Below are positions 1 to 6,996 of a stretch of 28,793 nucleotides of DNA, piece by piece. Source of the stretch: Virgibacillus_P tibetensis (lineage in GTDB: Bacteria; Bacillota; Bacilli; Bacillales; Amphibacillaceae); the NCBI RefSeq assembly GCF_036026595.1, contig NZ_JARZFX010000023.1, positions 1-28,793 on the forward strand, in the 5' to 3' direction. The notes under the pieces are model-generated. The model did no database searches, was not told the DNA's origin, and was given only the letters and a program-made list of their open reading frames with translations. Within the stretch, counting starts at the first letter, position 1; every line of letters starts with the position of its first letter. The translations under genes and the position numbers were made by a program.

Positions 1-312
1 CTTGATATCTTCCTCTTCTATCTTCTCTTCTACTTGTTCTGCGGTATCTGCTTCTGAAGAATCTTCTACTTCTTGTTCTGCGGTATCTGCTTCTGAAGAA
101 TCTTCTGCTTCTTGTTCTGCGGCGTTTGATTCTGAAGGGTTTTTTACATCTTCTTTCTCTTTATCTACTAGATTAGATTCCTCCGACTCTTCTTCACTGG
201 TATTAACTTCCTCACTGGACTCATTACTTGTTACTGCATATGCTGCTTGTGGACTAAAGTGGAAAAGAGAAAATGTTATTACTAATAGAGCTATTGTATT
301 TCTAATCCTCAC
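1..312 (-). CDS. Secreted acidic repeat protein, N-terminal part (runs off the window)
   Basis: The reading frame starts at a GTG (312-310) behind a perfect AAGGAGGTG Shine-Dalgarno about 7 nt upstream, and is still open at base 1. The first ~26 residues form a classic signal peptide: MRIRN, a hydrophobic core (TIALLVITFSLFHF), then a likely signal peptidase site after AAYA. The mature part is extremely rich in Glu, Ser, Asp and Ala, with no aromatic residues in the visible stretch, and contains a 13-residue repeat (AEQEVEDSSEADT and variants). This looks like a disordered acidic linker of an exported or wall-associated protein; the functional domain, if any, lies outside the window. A Ser-rich frame on the plus strand here is its antisense shadow. 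Function unknown. The gene lies downstream of a terminator-like hairpin (429-458), so it is probably a separate transcription unit. Confidence 0.75.
   Translation of the reverse strand, partial: MRIRNTIALLVITFSLFHFSPQAAYAVTSNESSEEVNTSEEESEESNLVDKEKEDVKNPSESNAAEQEAEDSSEADTAEQEVEDSSEADTAEQVEEKIEEEDIK
33..149. repeat. 39-bp tandem repeat inside the acidic protein gene
   Basis: Copies begin at about 33, 72 and 111, each starting cttgttctgcgg on the plus strand, with an exact 39-bp period. The first two are nearly identical and the third is degenerate. Each encodes 13 acidic residues on the minus strand. In-frame repeats of this kind can change copy number by slippage. Confidence 0.75.
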
Positions 313-428
313 TCTAGTTTCACCTCCTTGTTGTTTTTTTGTTACTAGTATAGTATCTTACTTTAAATGTTTTATTTCAAGTGCTTTTTTAACTATTTTG
401 CTAAATTTTGTCACTTTTTATTTAATAT

Positions 429-458
429 AAAAAAAGAATTGGACTACTTATAGCCCAA
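429..458 (-). terminator. Rho-independent terminator after the YheC/D-like gene
   Basis: On the minus strand the sequence ttgggct, a 6-nt loop, then agtccaa forms a 7-bp stem with one G-U pair. It is followed by ttcttttttt-like U-rich sequence (bases 435-429). It lies about 65 nt past the stop codon at 523 and before the acidic protein gene at 312. Confidence 0.55.
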
Positions 459-493
459 CTCTCAAAATTGCTTACCTTCTTCTTAGATTAAAT

Positions 494-513
494 GAAAAAG
501 TAATTACTTTTTC
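494..513. repeat. 20-bp perfect palindrome
   Basis: gaaaaagtaattactttttc is its own reverse complement. It starts 9 bp beyond the stop codon of the YheC/D-like gene. There is no adjacent U-run on the minus transcript, so it is not a typical terminator. It could stabilise the mRNA end or be a protein-binding site, or be chance in AT-rich DNA. Confidence 0.5.
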
Positions 514-522
514 TAGTAGTAT

Positions 523-1740
523 TTACTTTTTTTTAAAACTCCCTAGCCAACGAACAGGCTTTGTTATAAACCAAGACGTACTATTCTCTATAGATAAATA
601 CTTTTTCTTGTAATAGTTCAATTGATTCTCTAATTCATAGTTCTTTTTCATATAATCATTTAATTTTTTCTCTATAATTAAGTAATCCTTTTTGATTACT
701 TCTCTGTCTGTTGAATATTTTTCTGAAGTATTGATACAGTTTTCTAAAATATATTTATAATAACTACTGCGTAATACAGCTACTTCAGATGTTAGTGTAG
801 CGGTAGCCGGACCATCATTTACTTCAAACAAATATAAGCTCCCATTTTCATCAATACCAATATCTAATCCCAAAGACATTATATGCGTATTTCTAAGCTC
901 TTCTACTTTACGTGGAAGAGTTACTGAAAGCTCATTTATTTTTTTAACAATGTTTTCCCATTCATCCTCGAAATTACTTTTTAGAAAAGGAACTAGTTCA
1001 CTAATGCCACCACCCTGGTTGACGTTTGAGATGACTTTTTGGCCAATACCAATTCTTATATAATTTTTTGCGCTTGTCCACTCCCCGTCTTGATTTTTCT
1101 CGACATGAACACGACAATCAAAGGGGTCTCCCTGAACTGTTCTGGAAGAAATATGTTTTTGTAAAATAAAACCTCTGTCCTTAATATTTTCTTGAAAAAA
1201 ATCTTCTAACTCTTTATAAGTTAATGTAACGCTCTCTTTTTGATAACCAAGATAATAGCATTCATTTTTCTTTTCTAATACATAAACACCTCTGCCACGT
1301 ATTCCGTTCGTTGGTTTCATGACAACTTTTGTGTATTTATCTAAGAAATCAATAATATCATTTATACTATATATTTTCTGTGTGGGTATAACAATGTCTG
1401 AAAATTCGACAGTACTTTTTAACTTGTCTTGTAGTTTTTGTTTACTAAGTACATTATCACGATTATCTGATAAAAAAGTTTTATTTCGTAAATATGTCGT
1501 AATTTCTTGGTTCTTTCTCTTATAACAATAAGGAGCAATATCGATAAATGGCGGAATCTCTGTTTCGATACTCAACCAAGAGTTATTGACTAACACTTTC
1601 CCTCTAACTTTATCCTCTTCTATATTTACATCTCTTGGTCTTAAATATATAACTTCTATATCGTAATATTTACAAATAATAGCTGTTAATTCAGCTAGCC
1701 GAGTAGGTCTATTGAAATTAGTCATAATTCCAATCTTCAT
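523..1740 (-). CDS. YheC/YheD-type ATP-grasp protein with coiled coil and SxSWxxTxPxR tail
   Basis: A 405-residue protein starting at ATG 1740 with GAGGTG 8 nt upstream. It resembles the YheC/YheD ATP-grasp family of Bacillus (known as spore-associated proteins of unclear reaction). Visible ATP-grasp elements are the nucleotide-binding lysine and glycine-rich loop VVMKPTNGIRGRGV (139-152), FILQKHI (191-197), DCRVHV (208-213), and the metal-binding LFEVNDGP (304-311, E306 and N308). After about residue 340 comes a predicted coiled coil rich in Lys, Glu, Tyr and Asn. It ends in the motif STSWFITKPVR (387-397) and a basic end. The same tail occurs on three other ATP-grasp proteins here. It is the second gene of a unit with the ligase gene at 1816-3267 (75-bp gap). 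ATP-grasp ligases couple a carboxylate to an amine through an acyl phosphate; the substrate here is unknown. Compared with the GT operon the gene looks more AT-rich. Confidence 0.85.
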   Translation of the reverse strand: MKIGIMTNFNRPTRLAELTAIICKYYDIEVIYLRPRDVNIEEDKVRGKVLVNNSWLSIETEIPPFIDIAPYCYKRKNQEITTYLRNKTFLSDNRDNVLSKQKLQDKLKSTVEFSDIVIPTQKIYSINDIIDFLDKYTKVVMKPTNGIRGRGVYVLEKKNECYYLGYQKESVTLTYKELEDFFQENIKDRGFILQKHISSRTVQGDPFDCRVHVEKNQDGEWTSAKNYIRIGIGQKVISNVNQGGGISELVPFLKSNFEDEWENIVKKINELSVTLPRKVEELRNTHIMSLGLDIGIDENGSLYLFEVNDGPATATLTSEVAVLRSSYYKYILENCINTSEKYSTDREVIKKDYLIIEKKLNDYMKKNYELENQLNYYKKKYLSIENSTSWFITKPVRWLGSFKKK

Positions 1741-1815
1741 GATTCATACACCTCAAACATACTTTCTTCTTTTACATAGATACTTTTAACATAAGATCCA
1801 CGTAAAGTCATTTAG

Positions 1816-3267
1816 TTATATTATAATTTCAAATCCTAATTTGAATGGACTATCCTTTGGCGATTCTAATATTAGACTTTCAACATTATTAACCTTTGAT
1901 TTCTTGGAACCTTTATAACAGACATCTAAAAATTTTTCTGCTTCACTCTCGTCTTTACATAGTACTGTAACTTCCATTTTATTTTCTCCAATTTTTTTGA
2001 CAAATCCATGTAATTTCATTTTTAACGCTTCTCTTCGAATTCGGTTCATATAACCTACTTTTTCGACTTGTCCAGTTACTATATATTTCCTGCCATATAT
2101 TTCGTCATTTGGAGGTGAAGAAACTCTAACTTCATCTGCTGACCATGTCTTTAGCGGTTCCAATATACTGTTATAGTCAAAAAAGAAATTAGATTTTTCT
2201 TTTTTGATTGTTTCAGGGAAATAATAATCAATAATTGCAGCTGGTACATCTCTTGCTTTTCCCTCTAACGGGAAAAGATGAAAACCTATTTCTGCAGTTG
2301 CATTTACTTCCAAAACTACTCCTCTGTTACTCGAGACTGGATCCACTATCACGTCTACTCCAGCATGCGGAATTGAGGGAAGCGCCTTTAATGCATCAAC
2401 CGCTAGCTGTTTGATCTCTTCTGATAATTCATCAGTAGCTTCTATAGGATCCCCACCAGAAGAAAGATTACTTTTTTCTCTTAGATTAATTCTTTCGCCC
2501 AATTTTGGAATACCCTCTATATCATAACCGTAATTTTTTAACGAATTTAAAACTTCATAATCTAATTTAATAGGTTTTGGGGCTAAGTATGGATTTTTTT
2601 TTCTGTCATTATTTTTATTTTCAATTAATGTTTTTACAGTGTTTTTTCCGTCACCTACAATATTCGCTGGAACTCTATTGGTTGCGCCTATTACTTTATC
2701 GCCGACAACGTAGATGCGATATTCTTGTCCAGGGTAGTGTTTTTCAACTATATATTCAGAATAGTTATACGCTGATTTTAATTCAGTCAACACGTCATCT
2801 AGTTCATCTATGCTCTTAATATTCGTATGAACTCCTTTGCCCATACTTCCTCTTAATGGTTTAACTACTACAGGAAATCCTATATTTTCAGCATAAGTAA
2901 ATATATCTTTATCATTCGTTTCAAAAACTTTTCCTAGTGGGATTGGCACATCTTTTTGGTGAAGAATATTTTTTGTTTTTTCTTTATCTTGACAAATTCG
3001 TACTGATTTATTAGAAACTTTGTCTCCTCTAGACCTAAAAAAGAAATGGTTTTTATTATTAGAACTCAGTGAGAAAAACTTTCCCTGAGTACTACTCTTC
3101 AACCTATCTAATTTACAGAGCGTCGTTTCATCTTTATACCATGTAAGGGTTAATCCCCGTCTCCAACCTTCTAGTGCAACTAAATAAGAACATAGTTTAA
3201 AACCTGTTATATCCGATACTACTTCTTCCGTAATGTGCGGAAATAATTCTACATTTAAGTTATTCAT
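1816..3267 (-). CDS. GshF/CphA-type ATP-grasp ligase with degenerate acylphosphatase-like domain (tail-less copy)
   Basis: 483 residues; ATG 3267 has AAAGGAG 8-9 nt upstream. Residues 25-350 match the ATP-grasp module of glutathione synthetase GshF and cyanophycin synthetase: EGWRRGL (33-39), RSRGDKVS (78-85), a VPIPLG linker, FPVVVKP (131-137), a glycine-rich GSMGKGV loop, YRIYVVGD, RVPANIVGDG (198-207), SNLSSGGDPIEATDE (266-280) and metal-site VLEVNATAEIG (318-328). Residues ~393-483 resemble acylphosphatase (VTGQVEKVGY..., GFVKKI). The catalytic Arg position holds Met407 and the catalytic Asn position holds Lys425, so hydrolase activity is unlikely. The protein stops at the end of this domain, whereas the paralogues continue into a coiled coil and SxSWxxTxPxR tail. 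The gene immediately downstream (523-1740) carries that tail instead. Likely an amino-acid-adding ligase acting in the cytoplasm; substrate unknown. Confidence 0.85.
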   Translation of the reverse strand: MNNLNVELFPHITEEVVSDITGFKLCSYLVALEGWRRGLTLTWYKDETTLCKLDRLKSSTQGKFFSLSSNNKNHFFFRSRGDKVSNKSVRICQDKEKTKNILHQKDVPIPLGKVFETNDKDIFTYAENIGFPVVVKPLRGSMGKGVHTNIKSIDELDDVLTELKSAYNYSEYIVEKHYPGQEYRIYVVGDKVIGATNRVPANIVGDGKNTVKTLIENKNNDRKKNPYLAPKPIKLDYEVLNSLKNYGYDIEGIPKLGERINLREKSNLSSGGDPIEATDELSEEIKQLAVDALKALPSIPHAGVDVIVDPVSSNRGVVLEVNATAEIGFHLFPLEGKARDVPAAIIDYYFPETIKKEKSNFFFDYNSILEPLKTWSADEVRVSSPPNDEIYGRKYIVTGQVEKVGYMNRIRREALKMKLHGFVKKIGENKMEVTVLCKDESEAEKFLDVCYKGSKKSKVNNVESLILESPKDSPFKLGFEIII

Positions 3268-4099
3268 TATAATATTTCTCCTTTAAATTGAGTTAGTTGA
3301 TATTCCGAAACATTAGCACTATAAATCTTATGATAGAAAAGTAATTGTATAAATAAGTGAAATTTTATTAATATAAAATTTTTACTCATATTCAAACCCT
3401 ATATGACTTTTTAAGTATATTTGTTTTATTTAATAGTTGCAAGATTATTTCTCAACAAAGAAATATTACCATACTGGCTCTAATTATCGAATTAGTTTTC
3501 ATTTTTTCAATACCGCTAGAATAGGCAATGGTTTTTAGATTAAGCAATCGATATAACAAAAAAAGAGTTATGCGCACTAATTAAAAACTTAATAAAACTT
3601 ACCTATTCCTAGTCCGTTTAAATACAAAAATAACAGTTTTCTAATTCCCCTTTTTATCTACAGATAAACTGCCTAGTAAAATGAATGGTGTTAAAACATA
3701 ACCTTATCATATTTTTCTAAGACTTTTACCAGGTGATTAGAAACATTTTTATGATTTCAAACAGACTAATTCCTTCTTGAATGCTAACACTCCTTAGAAT
3801 TTAATTACCAACTTTCAAGAATGATCAAGATTTAAAAATTGGGGAACTCTGATTATATGTATTAAAATTACCATCTAGTGGTAGTTCCATTCTAGTTTAC
3901 TTAAACCACTTTTTTTATTTTTACTACCCAAAAACATTTAGTTGGATAGACTTTGTATTCTATTTAAGATGTAATATAAGAAACGAAGGCTAATTTATGA
4001 TACAATAATTATGAATTTTATTGTACTTTATGATTGTATCTACAATCTAGTTATCTTATTCAGACTATTAATTAAAGCAATTTACGAAAGGAATACGAT
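3268..4099. other. AT-rich divergent intergenic region, no gene seen
   Basis: This 832-bp stretch separates two divergently transcribed ATP-grasp/acylphosphatase genes. No reading frame of useful length and no tRNA or known riboswitch pattern was recognised. It holds the ribosome site of the minus gene (near 3280), small dyads such as tttatct-ac-agataaa (3653-3668), and a cluster of TACAAT/ATTGTA half-sites at 4001-4046 next to the plus-strand gene. Its length is unusual for a compact locus; it could contain a regulatory leader, a small RNA or decayed sequence. Confidence 0.6.
3998..4047 (+). promoter_or_regulatory. Putative extended -10 promoter with TACAAT/ATTGTA dyads
   Basis: TGATACAAT (3998-4006) fits an extended -10 element; no good -35 is visible. 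The same DNA forms an inverted repeat, tacaataa (4001-4008) with ttattgta (4018-4025). It is followed by a second dyad, gattgta (4032-4038) with tacaatc (4041-4047). Four TACAAT/ATTGTA half-sites in 46 bp upstream of the 4100 gene suggest an operator, though AT-richness makes chance possible. Confidence 0.4.
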
Positions 4100-5770
4100 A
4101 TGGAAAATACAAGTGAAAAATACTTATCCCATCTTAATAATTGCATCCCTAAAAGAGCAAATAATTATATGCTAAGTACTTATAGTATTATTCTTGAAGC
4201 TTGGCGAAGAGGCTTGGAAGTAACCATTCGAATTGTATTAGAGAAATCCGGAAATATTGAACCATATTATTCGATCACTGATGGGAAAAAAACACATAAT
4301 TTTAGTGCTACTAGGGGAGATCTTGTTTCTAAAGAAGCCAAAATATTAACTAAAAACAAGCAATCTGCCAAAGAATACTTAATCAAAAATAACGTTCCTA
4401 CTCCAATTGGTAAAGAGTTTAACGAAACAATATCAAATTCTAAAATAATAGAATATGCCAAAGAGTTAGACTACCCAATTGTAGTAAAACCCCTACAAGG
4501 AACCGGTGGGACAGGTGTTATTGGAAATATCCAAAACGAGGAAGAGCTAATTGAAGCTCTTGATTATGTCAGAAGAGATTTAAAATTACCTCACATCCTA
4601 CTAGAAAAGTACCATGAAGGTTTGGATTATCGCATATATGTAGTGAATGGCGAGGTAATTGGAGCACTAAAAAGAATTAGGTCACACATTACAGGTGATG
4701 GTAAAAATACCATAAAAGATTTAATCAATCAAAAAAACAAAATCAGAAGAAAGCTCCCTTCTTTGTCCAATCGTCCAATAAAAATCGATGCAGAGACCAA
4801 GAATCTGCTCAAACGCAAAAATTACGATTTAAATACTGTTATTCCTGAAGGTGAAGTTTTTTATTTAAAATCAAAAAATAATATATCAGCTGGTGGTGAC
4901 TCTGTTGATGTTACAGATCTTGTATCAAAGAATATAAAAAAAATTGCTGTAGAAGCTACTAAAAGTTTCCCTTCGCTCCCTCACTGTGGATTAGATATGA
5001 TAGTTGATGAAGCAAGTGATACAGGTGTTGTTATTGAGCTAAACTCTCGTGCTCATATTACTCAGCACTTATTTCCGATGGAAGGTCATGCTAGGGATAT
5101 TCCGACCAGTATTATTGATTACTATTTTCCTAACACCAAAAATCAGAATCGAGAAGAAGTTAGTAAGTTGTACATTGATTATGATTTCATTTATAACTCT
5201 TGTTTATCAAGAACTGCTCAAGAAATAAAGTTACCTAAGATTACTGAATCTCCAATAATTTTAAAGAGATACCTTCTATCTAATTGCCAATTTACTGAGC
5301 AATTCGCAAACAGAATTAGGAGGACTGCATTTAATCATAAAGTTAACGGTTATATTAAACCTTTAGATAACGGAAATATTGTAATTGTTACTGGGGCTAC
5401 TAAACAAAAGGCTGAACAATTTGAAAAGTTATTAAAAAATATTGCTCATAAGTTTTTCAACAATGTACAAATCGTTGAAAAATCTAGAGTAACTCCAATA
5501 AAACATGGCTTTCATATAGAGGCCGATATGCAGACAATCAACAAAGCAGATGCCGATATGTCAGAATTGCCGCTTCAAAAATACAGTAAACTTAAGGAAG
5601 ATTACCAAAAAATTACACGTAAATTAGCAGAATATGAACAAAAAGAAAGTATTATGGAGTTAACAAAAAAACAGAATAAGCAACTTAAAAAACAACTACT
5701 GAAAATTGAAAATAGTACCTCCTGGAAAATTACAAAACCCGTAAGAGCCATTGCAAAGTTTAAAAAATAA
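4100..5770 (+). CDS. GshF/CphA-type ATP-grasp ligase with degenerate acylphosphatase-like domain and SxSWxxTxPxR tail
   Basis: 556 residues; ATG 4100 behind GAAAGGA. It is the only member of this paralogue group on the plus strand and the most divergent one. ATP-grasp features: EAWRRGL (33-39), TRGDLVS (71-77), VPTPIG, YPIVVKP (125-131), GTGGTGV (134-140), YRIYVVNGE, HITGDGKNT (196-204), NNISAGGDSVDVTD (260-273) and VIELNSRAHIT (311-321; CphA and GshF also have ELN here). The acylphosphatase-like domain (about 389-473) has Ala403 at the catalytic Arg position and Pro421 at the catalytic Asn position, so both catalytic residues are gone. A coiled coil (about 490-535) leads to STSWKITKPVR (539-549) and a basic end. 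It ends 2 bp before a strong two-way terminator. Inferred role: ATP-dependent attachment of an amino acid or peptide to a carboxylate, together with the opposite-strand operon; substrate unknown. Confidence 0.85.
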   Translation: MENTSEKYLSHLNNCIPKRANNYMLSTYSIILEAWRRGLEVTIRIVLEKSGNIEPYYSITDGKKTHNFSATRGDLVSKEAKILTKNKQSAKEYLIKNNVPTPIGKEFNETISNSKIIEYAKELDYPIVVKPLQGTGGTGVIGNIQNEEELIEALDYVRRDLKLPHILLEKYHEGLDYRIYVVNGEVIGALKRIRSHITGDGKNTIKDLINQKNKIRRKLPSLSNRPIKIDAETKNLLKRKNYDLNTVIPEGEVFYLKSKNNISAGGDSVDVTDLVSKNIKKIAVEATKSFPSLPHCGLDMIVDEASDTGVVIELNSRAHITQHLFPMEGHARDIPTSIIDYYFPNTKNQNREEVSKLYIDYDFIYNSCLSRTAQEIKLPKITESPIILKRYLLSNCQFTEQFANRIRRTAFNHKVNGYIKPLDNGNIVIVTGATKQKAEQFEKLLKNIAHKFFNNVQIVEKSRVTPIKHGFHIEADMQTINKADADMSELPLQKYSKLKEDYQKITRKLAEYEQKESIMELTKKQNKQLKKQLLKIENSTSWKITKPVRAIAKFKK

Positions 5771-5771
5771 G

Positions 5772-5812
5772 CTTTAAAAAGCCATATCTATTAAGGATAT
5801 GGCTTTTTAAAG
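5772..5812. terminator. Bidirectional terminator between convergent genes
   Basis: Two perfect 17-nt arms, ctttaaaaagccatatc and gatatggctttttaaag, flank the loop tattaag. The A-run and U-run at the base make it work as an intrinsic terminator on both strands. It serves the plus gene ending at 5770 and the long minus operon ending at 5855. Confidence 0.9.
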
Positions 5813-5854
5813 TCACATTTTTCGATAGTTTTGTTACCCAGATAAACCTAAAAA

Positions 5855-6895
5855 TTATTTCAACTTCATTTCTGGCATCCAATCCTTATATCTCTTAGAT
5901 AATTCACTATACACATCTAATGAGTCAAAATCTCCATGCTCTGTTTTAATATATGGATTTTTTTCAATGTAATTTAGTAAATGATGCATTTGATATCCAC
6001 TCTTTCTATTTGCATCTACAAAAGTCAAGTTAAGTACTGGGTTGTCCACTTTAATATCAGCTGACTTATTCGATTTCTTAATTATATCTAAAGAAAGAGC
6101 CCCTCCTATTTGTCTATACAAACCCTTTTGTCCGGAGTAAAAATTGCCTAGTGAATATATTACGAATGTCTTTTTACCGCGAGAGTTTATAATCCATTCT
6201 GCAGGTTGGAGAACATGCGGATGATGCCCAATTATAATATCTGCACCTGCATCAGAAATCGAAGCAGCTATTTCTTTTTGAGCTGATACTGGGTATAGAG
6301 GGTATTCTCTACCAAAATGTACTGAAACAATAACTGCATCAGGGTTTTTCTCTTTCTTCAACCGCTCAATCTCTCTTCTAATTTCTTTAGTTTGACTTTT
6401 TACGATTGTGTTTAAAAGATACCCTTTGTTTTTTGGTGCGTTATTCCCTAAAGTGACAGCTGTGTATGATAAAAACGCACATTTAAGACCATTTTTTTCA
6501 ATGATTCGAAATTCCTTTTGATCTTTTTTTGATTTGTGTGAACCCACATACATTAATCCCACCTTTTCAAGATTTTCTATAGATTTTAACGCCCCTTCCT
6601 CGCCTAAGTCCATTGTATGATTATTTGAATTTGTAACCAAATCAGTACCAAATGATTTTAGATTTTCTGCCAATTCAACAGGATTATTAAATTTAGGAAA
6701 AGAAGTTAGGCCTAATTCTTCGCCAGCAACTAATGATTCTAAATTTACTACTGAAATATCTCCTGCTTTTAATAAACTTTCTGCTGGAGCCATTTTTTTT
6801 GTAAAATCATATTTACCATCTTTTGTTTTACATAAATCATAAATTCTCGAATGAAGTAATGTGTCGCCAGTTGCTACTAATTTTACTTTAGACAT
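5855..6895 (-). CDS. CapA-fold (PGA_cap) metallophosphoesterase-like protein without membrane anchor
   Basis: 346 residues, ATG 6895 behind AGGAGGT. It belongs to the CapA/YwtB family (calcineurin-like metallophosphoesterase fold), named for poly-gamma-glutamate capsule synthesis. Motifs: ATGDTLLH (8-15), NLES (51-54), NSNNHTMDLG (89-98), SVHFGREY (191-198), IIGHHPHVLQPAEW (221-234), YSLGNF (247-252). These supply the expected Asp/His/Asn metal ligands. Known CapA proteins are membrane-anchored and act outside the cell; here the fold begins at residue 4, with no signal peptide or transmembrane segment, and the strong ribosome site fixes this start. So it is predicted cytoplasmic. It is the last gene of the operon, 101 bp after the ATP-grasp gene; a weak extended -10 (TGATATAGT, near 6917-6925) might give extra transcription. 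Its presence supports a link to poly-amino-acid or peptide-bearing polymer synthesis, but the reaction of this family is unsettled. Confidence 0.85.
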   Translation of the reverse strand: MSKVKLVATGDTLLHSRIYDLCKTKDGKYDFTKKMAPAESLLKAGDISVVNLESLVAGEELGLTSFPKFNNPVELAENLKSFGTDLVTNSNNHTMDLGEEGALKSIENLEKVGLMYVGSHKSKKDQKEFRIIEKNGLKCAFLSYTAVTLGNNAPKNKGYLLNTIVKSQTKEIRREIERLKKEKNPDAVIVSVHFGREYPLYPVSAQKEIAASISDAGADIIIGHHPHVLQPAEWIINSRGKKTFVIYSLGNFYSGQKGLYRQIGGALSLDIIKKSNKSADIKVDNPVLNLTFVDANRKSGYQMHHLLNYIEKNPYIKTEHGDFDSLDVYSELSKRYKDWMPEMKLK

Positions 6896-6996
6896 ATAAT
6901 ACCTCCTAATATAATTACTATATCAAATCAGCTTAGTGGTTATGCTTTTCTTTTCATTCTAATCTCTATATAAATTCACTAATATCACAGGCTCTT

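Noticed and set aside
33..149. Repeats as a CRISPR array
   Set aside because: The repeats are contiguous, in frame with period 39 and without spacers; they encode protein.
2..430. A 142-residue Ser-rich plus-strand frame
   Set aside because: It is the antisense of the acidic repeat gene; the minus frame has a signal peptide and an AAGGAGGTG site, the plus frame has neither.
3653..3668. Dyad tttatct-ac-agataaa as a terminator or operator
   Set aside because: Short, AT-only apart from two pairs, far from both genes, and without a U-run; probably chance.
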